The notes: generated by a model not told the origin, from the sequence alone. A stretch of 28,127 nucleotides of DNA from Candidatus Aerophobota bacterium (GCA_021162265.1 JAGGZA010000098.1:1-28127), one strand, 5' to 3'; positions 7,442 to 15,738 are shown, numbered from the stretch's first letter. Made by a program: numbers and translations.

Positions 7442-8233
7442 ATGGATAAAAAAATAAAAGTAATTGTTTGTGGCGCGCAGGGAAGAATGGGAAAAGAGAT
7501 AATCTCCATAATTCAAGATGAAGAAAATTGGGAACTTATAGGTGCTATTGAATCACCTTCACACCCTAAAATTGGTACGGAAGTCTCCGGAGGATTAAGG
7601 ATTACTTCCCATCTGGAAGAGGTAATTCAAAGGGATGCAGTGATGATAGAGTTCACCAATCCTTCGGCAACCATCGAACATATACTTATTGCAAAGGAAA
7701 AGGGCACACCCTGTGTTATTGGAACAACCGGATTTAAAAGCTCAGAGATGGAGGAGATAAAAAGAGCATCTCAGGTAATTCCCATCCTTTTATCTCCCAA
7801 TATGAGTATAGGAATAAACCTTGTTTTTGCTTTAATAAAAGAAATTGCTACAGTTCTACCAGACTTTGATAAGGAAATAATAGAGGCTCATCATAATTTA
7901 AAACAGGATGCTCCCAGCGGTACAGCTTGCAGGATTGCTCAAATCCTGGCCGAAGTTGAAGGAAAAAGCCTATCAGAAATTGCTGTTTATGGAAGAAAAG
8001 GGATAGTAGGTAAAAGGAAAAAAGGAGAAATAGGTATACATTCTGTTAGAGGTGGAAGTATAGTGGGAGACCATACCGTGGTTTTTGCAGGAGAGGGTGA
8101 AAGGCTGGAAATAACGCATAGGGCTGAATCCCGCAGAATCTTTGCCAGAGGAGCTTTATTTGCAGCCAGGTTTATCATCCAGAAGAAAAAAGGTTTATAT
8201 GACCTCCAGGATGCACTGGGAATAAAGAAATGA
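7442..8233 (+). CDS. dapB: 4-hydroxy-tetrahydrodipicolinate reductase (DapB)
   Basis: DapB reduces hydroxytetrahydrodipicolinate to tetrahydrodipicolinate with NAD(P)H in the diaminopimelate/lysine pathway. The 263-residue protein has the nucleotide-binding loop GAQGRMGKEI near residue 11 and the substrate-binding signature EAHHNLKQDAPSGTA at about 148-162, with the expected His-His, Lys and SGT residues. SVRGGSIVGDHTV and the RAESRRIFARGAL segment also fit. The start at ATG 7442 is chosen because the open frame extends upstream into tmRNA, which cannot be coding, and because the Rossmann strand begins there. Its end overlaps the dapL start by four bases (ATGA). There is no own promoter that I can see. 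Confidence 0.96.
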   Translation: MDKKIKVIVCGAQGRMGKEIISIIQDEENWELIGAIESPSHPKIGTEVSGGLRITSHLEEVIQRDAVMIEFTNPSATIEHILIAKEKGTPCVIGTTGFKSSEMEEIKRASQVIPILLSPNMSIGINLVFALIKEIATVLPDFDKEIIEAHHNLKQDAPSGTACRIAQILAEVEGKSLSEIAVYGRKGIVGKRKKGEIGIHSVRGGSIVGDHTVVFAGEGERLEITHRAESRRIFARGALFAARFIIQKKKGLYDLQDALGIKK

Positions 8234-9441
8234 AAAAAGAGATTTTTTTTGAGAGAGCAAACCGCTTAAAAAAACTTCCCGTTTATCTTTTTGCCCAGGT
8301 AGATGAAGCTAAAAGAAAATTGAAAAGGAAAGGAGTGGAAATAATAGACCTTGGAGTTGGTGATCCAGACATTCCAACCCCCTATCCTGTAATTAACCGG
8401 TTAATTAAGGCAGTACAGAATCCTCAAAACCACCGGTATCCTTCTTACGAGGGACTCCTATCCTTCAGAGAACAGATATGTAAATGGTACCTGCGCAGAT
8501 TTGGAGTGTCTCTTGATCCAGAAAAAGAAGTTATAGCTCTAATTGGGTCAAAGGAAGGTATAGCCCATATTTCCCTTGGTTTATTAAATCCTGGCGACCT
8601 TGTACTGATTCCTGAGCCAGGTTACCCGGTATATCAGGCAGGAGCAATATTTGCCGGAGCAGACATTTATCACCTACCTCTTTTAGAGGATAACAATTTT
8701 TTGCCCTCTCTGAAAAAGATAGATTCACAAATTGCTTCTCGTGCCAAACTTATGTGGATTAACTATCCCAATAATCCTACAGCAGCAGTTGCTGACATTA
8801 ATTTTTTCAAGGAAGTGGTAGAATTTGCTAAAAAGTTTAATATTATAGTCTGCCATGACCTCGCTTATTCTGAGCTTTCCTATGATGGGTACCAGGCTCC
8901 AAGTTTACTTGCAGTAGAAGATGCCAGAGAAGTAGGAGTAGAGTTTCACTCTCTATCCAAGACCTTTAGTATGACCGGATGGAGAATAGGATTTGCCGTG
9001 GGCAACAGTGAACTTATTGCTGCCTTAAAGGCAGTTAAAACCAATGTTGATTCTGGAGTATTCCAGGCTATACAGGAGGCTGGAGAGGAAGCTTTAAAAC
9101 AGGCAGAAAATTTAATTCCCGAAATCAGAAGGATCTATCGCAATCGCAGGGATTTCTTCGTTAAAGGATTAAAAGAGATGGGATGGCAGATTCGGCTCCC
9201 TAAGGCTACATTTTACCTGTGGATAAAAACGCCAGCGGAGTATACCTCCCTTGAGTTTGCCCAGATTCTCCTTGATAAATGTGGAATAGTAGTAACTCCT
9301 GGAGTTGGATTTGGTCCATCTGGGGAAGGATATGTGAGAATTGCTCTTACAGTAAAAGAGGACAAACTAAAAAAGGCTCTTGATAGACTGAAAAAGTTAA
9401 ATTTGAGGAATAAGAATGTTAAAGCTCTCGGTAAATGTTGA
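8230..9441 (+). CDS. dapL: LL-diaminopimelate aminotransferase (DapL)
   Basis: DapL converts tetrahydrodipicolinate directly to LL-diaminopimelate with glutamate as amino donor, bypassing the acyl branch (DapD, AspC/ArgD-like and DapE). The protein is a 403-residue class I/II PLP aminotransferase: DLGVGDPDIPTP near the N-terminus, NYPNNPTAAV at about 178-187, and the PLP lysine K244 in SLSKTFSMTGWRIG. The four-base overlap with dapB (ATGA) and the pathway context favour DapL over a generic aspartate or alanine aminotransferase; sequence alone cannot fully exclude those. The 3' end overlaps pdxJ by 26 bases. Confidence 0.87.
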   Translation: MKKEIFFERANRLKKLPVYLFAQVDEAKRKLKRKGVEIIDLGVGDPDIPTPYPVINRLIKAVQNPQNHRYPSYEGLLSFREQICKWYLRRFGVSLDPEKEVIALIGSKEGIAHISLGLLNPGDLVLIPEPGYPVYQAGAIFAGADIYHLPLLEDNNFLPSLKKIDSQIASRAKLMWINYPNNPTAAVADINFFKEVVEFAKKFNIIVCHDLAYSELSYDGYQAPSLLAVEDAREVGVEFHSLSKTFSMTGWRIGFAVGNSELIAALKAVKTNVDSGVFQAIQEAGEEALKQAENLIPEIRRIYRNRRDFFVKGLKEMGWQIRLPKATFYLWIKTPAEYTSLEFAQILLDKCGIVVTPGVGFGPSGEGYVRIALTVKEDKLKKALDRLKKLNLRNKNVKALGKC

Positions 9442-10132
9442 TCATATTGCTACCCTTCGTGAGGCAAGGAAAACCAATTATCCTGATCCAGTTGCCGCTG
9501 CTATATTAGCTGAACTTGCTGGAGCAAATGGTATAACTGTTCATCTGAGAGAGGACAGACGTCATATAAAAGAAAGAGATGTTGAAATTCTCAGGCAAAC
9601 TATCAAAACCAAATTAAATCTGGAAATGGGCTTATCTGACTCTGTCGTGAAATTTGCCCTTAAAATTCGCCCGGATATGGCTACAATTGTCCCTGAAAAA
9701 GAAGGGGAAATTACAACTGAGGGTGGTCTTGACCTTTCGAAATCCGGACAACGATTATCCGAAGTCATCTCGCTTCTGCACGAAGCTGGCATTATGGTAT
9801 CACTATTCATCAATCCTACCCCAAATAGCGTAAGAAAAGCCCACAAGTTAAATGCGGATTTCATAGAGATTCACACAGGTCTTTATGCAGAGGCTAAAAG
9901 TATACAGGAAGCCTCAGAAGAAATAGAGAGAATAGCAGGAGCAGCTATGTTAGCTAAGAAATTGGACCTGGGAGTAAATGCCGGTCACGGATTAAACTAT
10001 GAGAATGTCCGTGAAATTGTGCTTATCCAGGAAATAGATGAGTTAAGTATAGGTCATTCTATTATCGCCAGAGCCTCTCTTGTGGGAGTAAAAGAAGCTG
10101 TCCAGCAAATGCTAAAACTAATGGAAAGATGA
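9416..10132 (+). CDS. pdxJ: Pyridoxine 5'-phosphate synthase (PdxJ)
   Basis: PdxJ condenses 1-deoxyxylulose 5-phosphate with 3-amino-2-oxopropyl phosphate to form pyridoxine phosphate, the last ring-closing step of the DXP-dependent vitamin B6 pathway. The 238-residue TIM-barrel protein shows the signatures VNVDHIATLREAR, TVHLREDRRHI, VNAGHGLNY and IGHSIIARA. ATG 9416 has GAGGA seven bases upstream and lies inside the end of dapL, so expression is coupled. B6 is the cofactor of DapL, which gives a simple reason for the grouping. PdxA is not in the window. Confidence 0.97.
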   Translation: MLKLSVNVDHIATLREARKTNYPDPVAAAILAELAGANGITVHLREDRRHIKERDVEILRQTIKTKLNLEMGLSDSVVKFALKIRPDMATIVPEKEGEITTEGGLDLSKSGQRLSEVISLLHEAGIMVSLFINPTPNSVRKAHKLNADFIEIHTGLYAEAKSIQEASEEIERIAGAAMLAKKLDLGVNAGHGLNYENVREIVLIQEIDELSIGHSIIARASLVGVKEAVQQMLKLMER

Positions 10133-10553
10133 AAACAGGAAGAGATAATAGATAAAAGGGGACAGAAGAGATGGGGAGAAATTGAGGGCTAATTATTAAC
10201 ATATCTGGAAAAAGAGCCATCAAAAACCTAATGCAAAGAGCAGCTTTCCTCTCGAGGAGGATTCACAGCAAAAGAAGTTACTTTTAAATCTTTAGAAATT
10301 AACCCTGTTGACATAAAGCTATAATTCTTAACAGGCGAGAAAGGCGAATTTACCGATTAAGTTATCGCCTGATGTTTAAAAATAAAAAATTAGAGAGTTA
10401 CTGGTAAGCATTTCCCGCTGTAAGAGGTATGCGTTAGTCCGGGCAATAGCCATAGAATAGCCCAGTCTAAAAAAATTTTAACCATCCTTGTATTTAAGCT
10501 TAAAGGGAAAAGAAGAGCTTTTAATAAATAATAAATTGAAAGGAATAATTAAA
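10133..10553. other. 420-bp non-coding region with competing inverted repeats
   Basis: No credible protein gene, tRNA or known riboswitch was recognised here. The first part (10133-10200) is purine-rich on the plus strand. CCTGTT (10304-10309) can pair with AACAGG (10330-10335), extended by G-U and A-T to 8 bp. AACAGG also overlaps CAGGCGA (10332-10338), which pairs with TCGCCTG (10365-10371). A second AGGCGA at 10342-10347 competes for the same TCGCCT. Further on, ACTGG (10400-10404) pairs with CCAGT (10462-10466) around GGGC (10441-10444), which can pair with either of two AATAGCC copies. A short A/T run follows at 10468-10480. This could be a leader or small RNA for nnr-rho. Confidence 0.45.
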
Positions 10554-12122
10554 ATGAAGCTTGTTACCTCAGAACAGATAAAAATGTTAGATAAATTAAG
10601 TATTGAAAAAATTGGTATCCCTGGGGTTGTGCTTATGGAAAATGCCGGGAAGTCTGTTGCAGATTTTATCAGCGAAAGATGGTCCTCTCCTTCCTATGTG
10701 TATATTTTTTGTGGTACGGGTAACAATGGAGGAGATGGTTTGGTAGCGGCAAGACATCTTTACAACAGGGGTTATAAAGTAAAAGTTTTCTTAGCTGGTC
10801 CAAAGGAAAAAATAAAAGGAGATGCAGCAGTAAATTTAAATATAGCATTAAATATGGGAATTAATATAAAACAGGTTCTTTCTTTACAGGACCTTCCCCT
10901 TTCTGAAGAGAAAAACTCGCATAAGGAGAAGATAATCTTAATTGATGCTCTTCTGGGAACAGGAGCAAGAGGAGCCCCAAAAGGTATCATTGAAGAAATT
11001 GTCAACTTAATTAATAAATGGAAAGGTGTTAAGATAGCGGTGGACCTTCCCACTGGAGTTAACGCTGACACAGGAGAAGTAGCAGGAAAAGCGGTCAAGG
11101 CAGATTATACGATAACCTTTGCTTATCCTAAAAGAGGTATTTATCTTTATCCGGGGATTGATTATGTTGGGGAAGTGAAAGTAATAGATATTGGTATTCC
11201 CCTTGATATTCTTGAAAGAGAAAACTTAACTATCAAGACAAGTCTTTTGGTTGGCAGGGATTTTTCTCCAGAGATTTTCTACCGTCGTCCGTCTTCTCAC
11301 AAAGGGGAATTTGGTCATCTCCTGGTATTAGCAGGGTCTTCCGGGTTAACCGGTGCAGCTACACTTTCCTGTATGGCTGCTTTAAAAATAGGAGCAGGGC
11401 TTATAACACTTGGAATTCCAGAAAGTCTCAATCCAATTCTGGAAGAAAAATTAACCGAAGTAATGACTCTCCCTCTTCCTGAAACAAAAAAAGGAGTTCT
11501 CTCTATTAAGTCTTTTGATGAGATAAAAAACTTCAGCAATAAATGTAGTGCTCTTGTAATTGGACCCGGACTCTCACGCGATCCGGAAGTACAGGAGCTC
11601 GTGGAAGAGCTCTTAAAAAGCTTGAGGCTCCCTCTGGTACTTGATGCTGATGGAATAAACTGCCTTGCAGGAAAAATAGACTTAATTTCTCGCTACCAAG
11701 GTCCTGTGATACTGACCCCTCATCCAGGAGAGCTGGCACGCTTAACAGGAACATCTACAGCAGAAATCCAGAAAGACAGAATTAAAGCAGCTGTTGAGCT
11801 TGCTCAAACCACGGGAAAAATAGCTGTATTAAAAGGAGCAGGAACAGTCATCGCTGATTCAAAAGGTACATCCTGGATAAATACGACTGGAAACCCCGGT
11901 ATGGCATCAGGTGGAAGTGGAGATGTTTTGACAGGAATAATAGGTGGTCTTTTAGCACAGAGAAAAGATCCTCTTACCTGTGCTAAGCTGGGAGTTTATC
12001 TCCACGGACTGGCAGCAGATTTAGCTATCAAAAAACAAGATGGCATTCCACTATTAACTGCCCGGGATATAGTGGAAAACTTAGTTTTAGCAATAAGGAG
12101 TTTAAATGATGAACATTGCTGA
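10554..12122 (+). CDS. nnr: Bifunctional NAD(P)HX epimerase / ADP-dependent NAD(P)HX dehydratase
   Basis: This enzyme repairs hydrated NADH/NADPH: the N-terminal YjeF_N domain epimerises R- and S-NAD(P)HX, and the C-terminal ribokinase-like domain dehydrates S-NAD(P)HX using ADP. The 522-residue protein shows CGTGNNGGDG at about 53-62 (epimerase), TPHPGELARL, and GNPGMASGGSGDVLTG at about 445-460 (nucleotide site of the dehydratase). ATG 10554 is chosen because AAAGGA lies about 10 bases upstream and the protein family starts here (MKLVTSEQIKMLD); the earlier in-frame TTG at 10488 has no support. The 3' end overlaps rho by 17 bases. Confidence 0.95.
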   Translation: MKLVTSEQIKMLDKLSIEKIGIPGVVLMENAGKSVADFISERWSSPSYVYIFCGTGNNGGDGLVAARHLYNRGYKVKVFLAGPKEKIKGDAAVNLNIALNMGINIKQVLSLQDLPLSEEKNSHKEKIILIDALLGTGARGAPKGIIEEIVNLINKWKGVKIAVDLPTGVNADTGEVAGKAVKADYTITFAYPKRGIYLYPGIDYVGEVKVIDIGIPLDILERENLTIKTSLLVGRDFSPEIFYRRPSSHKGEFGHLLVLAGSSGLTGAATLSCMAALKIGAGLITLGIPESLNPILEEKLTEVMTLPLPETKKGVLSIKSFDEIKNFSNKCSALVIGPGLSRDPEVQELVEELLKSLRLPLVLDADGINCLAGKIDLISRYQGPVILTPHPGELARLTGTSTAEIQKDRIKAAVELAQTTGKIAVLKGAGTVIADSKGTSWINTTGNPGMASGGSGDVLTGIIGGLLAQRKDPLTCAKLGVYLHGLAADLAIKKQDGIPLLTARDIVENLVLAIRSLNDEHC

Positions 12123-13374
12123 TCTTCAGAAGAAAAGCATTACAGAGTTACACCAGGAAGCAGCAAAAAGAAGCATTAGTGATTACAAGCATTTGAAAAA
12201 ACAGGACTTAATTTTTCGCATCATTCAAGACGAAATAGATAAGGAAAAGATAGTTTACGGTTCGGGGGTACTGGATATACTTCCAGAGGGATATGGTTTT
12301 CTCAGAAGTAATTACCTGTCAGGACCAGACGATATATATGTTTCTCCCTCCCAGATTAAACGCTTTGATTTGAGAGAAGGGGATACTGTTAGCGGTCAGA
12401 TAAGACCTCCCAAGGAAAATGAAAACTATTTTGCCTTACTCAAGGTGGAAAAGGTTAATGGAGATGACCCTGAAAAAACCAGAAACAGAACCATATTTGA
12501 AAATCTTACTCCCCTTTACCCTTTTGAAAGAATAAGACTTGAGACAACAAAGGATGAAATTTCTACAAGATTAATTGACCTTATAACCCCCATAGGCAAA
12601 GGCCAGAGAGGTCTGATAGTTGCTCCACCTAAAACAGGTAAAACTATCCTTTTGCAAAAAATAGCCAATGCAATTACTGCAAATCACCCCGAAATTGAAC
12701 TGATAATACTGCTTATAGATGAACGACCGGAAGAAGTTACTGATATGCAGCGTTCAGTAGAAGGAGAGGTTGCTTTTTCTACCTTCGATGAACCAGCTAA
12801 AAATCAGATAAAGGTAGCAGAGCTGGTAATTGAAAAAGCAAAAAGGCTGGTAGAACAGGGAAGAGATGTTACCATTCTCCTTGACAGTATAACAAGATTG
12901 GCACGGGCTTATAATCTGGTTATTCCCACAAGTGGAAAGGTCCTCTCTGGAGGAATAGATGCAAACACCCTGCACCACCCTAAACATTTCTTTGGTGCAG
13001 CAAGGAAAGTGGAAGAAGGAGGGAGTCTTACCATCCTGGCCACCGCACTGGTAGAAACAGGAAGTAAAATGGACGAGGTCATCTTTGAAGAATTCAAGGG
13101 CACAGGTAATATGGAATTAAGACTCAGTAGAGAATTAGCAGAGAGAAGAATATTCCCTGCAATTGACATAAATAGATCTGGAACAAGAAGGGAGGAGCTC
13201 TTGCTGGATAAAAAGGAACTAAAAGCTATATGGACTTTAAGGGATTACTTAAATCGTCAAAACTTAAAAGAGCCTGTTGAAGCAATTATTGAAGTTATGA
13301 GGAAAACAGAAAATAACCAGCAGTTTTTAGAAATTATCTCCCACCTTGAAAAAAACTCAGCCTTTAACTTATAA
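12106..13374 (+). CDS. rho: Transcription termination factor Rho
   Basis: Rho is the hexameric RNA-dependent ATPase that terminates transcription. The 422-residue protein has the N-terminal helical Rho_N domain (about 3-45), the cold-shock-like RNA-binding domain with GYGFLRSNYLSGPDDIYVS (62-80), Walker A APPKTGKT (173-180), Walker B IILLIDERPEE (about 200-210), the Q-loop LLDSITRLARAYN and the R-loop region EEFKGTGNMELRLSR. There is no long acidic or basic insertion, so it is a compact E. coli-like Rho. AAGGAG five bases before ATG 12106 supports that start over the adjacent ATG at 12109. It is coupled to nnr by overlap and followed by rpmE. Confidence 0.98.
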   Translation: MMNIADLQKKSITELHQEAAKRSISDYKHLKKQDLIFRIIQDEIDKEKIVYGSGVLDILPEGYGFLRSNYLSGPDDIYVSPSQIKRFDLREGDTVSGQIRPPKENENYFALLKVEKVNGDDPEKTRNRTIFENLTPLYPFERIRLETTKDEISTRLIDLITPIGKGQRGLIVAPPKTGKTILLQKIANAITANHPEIELIILLIDERPEEVTDMQRSVEGEVAFSTFDEPAKNQIKVAELVIEKAKRLVEQGRDVTILLDSITRLARAYNLVIPTSGKVLSGGIDANTLHHPKHFFGAARKVEEGGSLTILATALVETGSKMDEVIFEEFKGTGNMELRLSRELAERRIFPAIDINRSGTRREELLLDKKELKAIWTLRDYLNRQNLKEPVEAIIEVMRKTENNQQFLEIISHLEKNSAFNL

Positions 13375-13385
13375 TAAAAATTTAG

Positions 13386-13391
13386 TATAAT
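13386..13391 (+). promoter_or_regulatory. Consensus -10 box before rpmE
   Basis: TATAAT at 13386-13391 lies 33 bases before the rpmE ATG. No good -35 is found 16-18 bases upstream (best TTTAAC), so this may be a weak secondary promoter in addition to read-through from rho. Confidence 0.35.
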
Positions 13392-13424
13392 ATATTATCA
13401 TAATGCAAAATCAGGGAGGAAAGA

Positions 13425-13643
13425 ATGAAAAAGGGGATTCATCCTGAATATAAAGAGACAGTGATAAAATGTGCTTGTGGAGCAGAATTTAAGACAAGAT
13501 CAACCAGGCAAAATATTCATGTTGAGGTTTGTTCTCGCTGCCATCCATTTTTCACTGGTGCTGCTCATCAAAAATTCATAGATAGCGAAGGACGCATTGA
13601 AAGATTCAGGAAAAAATACGGAAGACAACAATCTGCTGAATAA
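13425..13643 (+). CDS. rpmE: 50S ribosomal protein bL31, zinc-binding form
   Basis: bL31 bridges the 50S and 30S subunits. The 72-residue protein begins MKKGIHPEY and has the four zinc-ligand cysteines C16-x-C18 and C36-x2-C39 followed by HPFFTG, so it is the zinc (C+) form rather than the zinc-free paralogue. A strong ribosome-binding site, GGGAGGA, sits six bases before ATG. The rho-rpmE order is common in bacteria. A strong hairpin terminator follows 17 bases after the stop. Confidence 0.98.
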   Translation: MKKGIHPEYKETVIKCACGAEFKTRSTRQNIHVEVCSRCHPFFTGAAHQKFIDSEGRIERFRKKYGRQQSAE

Positions 13644-13660
13644 CCATTCTATAGAATAGA

Positions 13661-13700
13661 AAAAGGGGACTCATTCCTGCGAGTCCCCTTTTCATTTTAT
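13661..13700. terminator. Bidirectional intrinsic terminator between rpmE and the LysM gene
   Basis: AAAAGGGGACTC (13661-13672) and GAGTCCCCTTTT (13681-13692) form a perfect 12-bp stem with an 8-base loop. T-rich sequence follows on the plus strand and A-rich sequence precedes it, so it can stop both rpmE and the convergent LysM gene. Confidence 0.93.
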
Positions 13701-13714
13701 TTTATATTATATAT

Positions 13715-14566
13715 TTATTCCTGGGGGATAATCAGCTTCTGACCAGGGTAAATAAGGTTAGGGCTTGATAATCTGTCCTTATTGGCTTCAAATATTTTTT
13801 TCCATTTATTTGGATTGTTGTAAATATCAGGATATCCGGCGATACGCCATAAACTATCACCCTTCTTCACCCTGTAAATCATCCCGGATGGAGCTTTTAG
13901 TTCTACCTTCTCAGCTTTAAATTTTTCCTCTTTTTTCTTCATCTCTCCTAATATCTTTTCTATCTTACTTAAGAAAAGCTCCCTATTCTTCCTTACCTCT
14001 CCTGCTAACCTTTGAGTATCAAGTTGCGCCTGGTCAGCCTGAGCCTTTGCTGTAGCAGCCATTTCCTTTGCTAAGGAAACATCAGTTTTGAGAGATTCCA
14101 CATCCTGGGATAAAAGGTTAACATTATTTTCAATTCCTGCCCTTGCATTAACCTCTTCTTCTACCTTACTGGATAAAACATCAAACCTCTTCTCCACCTC
14201 CCCTATCCTGTCCAGTACTAATTTAACTTTCTCATTAGCTGTTGTTGCAAGATCTTCTGCTCTCTGCGCAGCACCCTGTGCAGAAGCACTCATCATCATT
14301 CCCTCCCCTAATCTACTACGCCACAATCCCAACCTGTAGAGAGTCTCCTCTTTAAATTTTTCAGCTTCAAGTCGGCTATCAACAGCGATCTCTCGAGCCT
14401 CCTTAACTGTTTCTTTAATCTGAGAAATTTCCGCTTGCAAGGTTTGTATTTGCTTAATGAGCTCCTGTGTATCAGGGAGGGATGATTCTTGAGCAGCAGC
14501 AAAAGGTGCCATAAAGGCAAACCCCACCAGAAAAATTAACAAGTTTTTTACTACTTTCTTTAACAT
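13715..14566 (-). CDS. Secreted coiled-coil protein with C-terminal LysM domain
   Basis: This 283-residue protein is predicted to be exported and to bind peptidoglycan. It has an N-terminal signal peptide (basic MLKKVVKN, hydrophobic core, cleavage near AAA|QE at 25/26), a long Ala/Glu/Lys-rich helical region (about 28-215) with heptad-like spacing, and a C-terminal LysM domain at about 229-283 (YRVKKGDSLWRIA, then NLIYPGQKLIIP). The LysM is of the type with an insertion after the first helix (GYPDIYNNPNKW). A strong ribosome-binding site, AGGGGGTG, precedes the ATG. It lies 48 bp after the coiled-coil gene, probably in the same transcript, with a short TTCACC/GGTGAA stem (14590-14609) between. 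The specific role is unknown. Confidence 0.85.
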   Translation of the reverse strand: MLKKVVKNLLIFLVGFAFMAPFAAAQESSLPDTQELIKQIQTLQAEISQIKETVKEAREIAVDSRLEAEKFKEETLYRLGLWRSRLGEGMMMSASAQGAAQRAEDLATTANEKVKLVLDRIGEVEKRFDVLSSKVEEEVNARAGIENNVNLLSQDVESLKTDVSLAKEMAATAKAQADQAQLDTQRLAGEVRKNRELFLSKIEKILGEMKKKEEKFKAEKVELKAPSGMIYRVKKGDSLWRIAGYPDIYNNPNKWKKIFEANKDRLSSPNLIYPGQKLIIPQE

Positions 14567-14614
14567 ATTTTCACCCCCTTAGATTGCTATTCACCAATTT
14601 CCCGGTGAACTCCA

Positions 14615-15685
14615 CTACATCCCTCCTCCCGAAAAGAAGAATCCTGCCACAACAAGTAAACCAGCCAGCCACTTCAAAGTGTTATTAGAACTTCTAACCT
14701 GCTGGTTTTCCACCTGGAGTTTCTGATTGGTAGCTTTAAGAGGTTCAACCTGTGCACGAAGTTCTTCAATTGTCTTTTTCTGTTGATAGTTGGTAGCTTG
14801 CAGTTTACTTATCTGGGCATTTAAATCTCCCACAGTTTTATAATAGCTCTGGATTGTTTCATTATCCTTAGCCAGTTTAGCCTGAAGACCCTCATTCTCT
14901 TTCTTCAACTCCGCAATTTGAGCATTAAGGTCTTTTATCTGGGCGTTGAGTTTTCCCACTGTCTTGAAGTAGTTGTCAGTCATTCTGTCAATTGTCTCTT
15001 TTTGCTCCTGATTTTTCTTCTTCAACTCCGCAATTTGAGCATTAAGGTCTTTTATCTGGGCGTTGAGTTTTCCTGTTACCTTGAAGTAGTCATCTGTCAG
15101 TTCACGAATTTTTCTTGTCTGTTCGTTATTTTTATCTCTAAGAGCAGAAATCTCCTCATTAAGTTTCTCAATCTCCTTATTAAGGCTTTTAATCTCTTCC
15201 TGATGTTTCTTGCTCAGACCCTTAAGTGACTTCTCTTTACCGGCAATAGCTTCCTCAAGTGCAGTTTTTCTTGATATCAGATTTGCAATTTCCTTTGAGA
15301 GAGTACTTACCCTCTTGGAAAGCCTCTCGACAAGCTCATTTTTTCTTTGAAGCTGAGCTTTAAGACTATTAACCTTAGCCTGCAGTTCTTCAGGAGTTAC
15401 CCCTTTCTCTTTAAGTTCGCTGATAGCTGCCTTTTGCTGCTTAACAACTGCTCTAAGCTTAGCTATCTCCTCGCTCAACTCGTTGATAGTCTTGAAGAAG
15501 TTATCTCTTAATTCTTCAATTATTTTAGCCTGGTCAGCAATGGTAGCTTTTGCTTCTTCTAACTGCTTCTCCAAAGACTTTTCTTGAGCCAGAGCTGGTA
15601 ACACTCCCATAGAGAGAACTGCAAAACTCAAGAATACAACCAATCCTGTTAGCAACAGACTCTTTCTCTTTTTGCGTTTAAGCAT
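14615..15685 (-). CDS. Exported repetitive coiled-coil protein with C-terminal membrane anchor
   Basis: I do not recognise a named family. The 356-residue protein has a signal peptide (MLKRKKRKSLLL, cleavage near ALA|QE at about 33/34), then some 290 residues of nearly unbroken coiled coil, and a C-terminal hydrophobic helix (WLAGLLVVAGFFF) ending in SGGGM. The coil contains 39-residue repeats: two near-identical copies with KLNAQIKDLNAQIAELKK and a preceding D-(D/N)-YFK motif, a diverged third copy (SYYKTVGDLNAQISKLQ), and an N-terminal one (RDNFFKTINELSEEIAKL). The layout recalls periplasm-spanning spacer proteins such as Thermotoga Omp-alpha, but that is inference. The start has AAGGAGGGGG upstream. 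Confidence 0.8.
   Translation of the reverse strand: MLKRKKRKSLLLTGLVVFLSFAVLSMGVLPALAQEKSLEKQLEEAKATIADQAKIIEELRDNFFKTINELSEEIAKLRAVVKQQKAAISELKEKGVTPEELQAKVNSLKAQLQRKNELVERLSKRVSTLSKEIANLISRKTALEEAIAGKEKSLKGLSKKHQEEIKSLNKEIEKLNEEISALRDKNNEQTRKIRELTDDYFKVTGKLNAQIKDLNAQIAELKKKNQEQKETIDRMTDNYFKTVGKLNAQIKDLNAQIAELKKENEGLQAKLAKDNETIQSYYKTVGDLNAQISKLQATNYQQKKTIEELRAQVEPLKATNQKLQVENQQVRSSNNTLKWLAGLLVVAGFFFSGGGM
14901..15073. repeat. Exact 56-bp direct repeat (117-bp period) inside the coiled-coil gene
   Basis: Bases 14901-14956 and 15018-15073 are identical over 56 bp, and the flanking bases diverge at once on both sides. The 117-bp offset equals 39 codons, the length of the protein repeat. Confidence 0.95.
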
Positions 15686-15738
15686 CTTTATTCCCCCTCC
15701 TTATATATTTTTAAATTTAAAGTTATTTCTTTTTCTTC

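Noticed and set aside
10308..10325. TTGACA (10308-10313) and TATAAT (10320-10325) in the nnr upstream region
   Set aside because: The two perfect boxes are only 6 bases apart, so they cannot form one promoter, and neither has a partner at 16-18 bases.
10365..10376. CTGATG following a GGCGA stem, reminiscent of the fluoride riboswitch
   Set aside because: The required GATGG and pseudoknot segments are not present.
10430..10450. AGTCCGGGCA, reminiscent of an RNase P RNA core motif
   Set aside because: Only one short match; the other conserved RNase P segments are missing and the gap is too short.
14590..14609. TTCACC/GGTGAA hairpin between the coiled-coil and LysM genes as a terminator
   Set aside because: Six-bp stem with no T-run; at most an mRNA-processing or stabilising stem.
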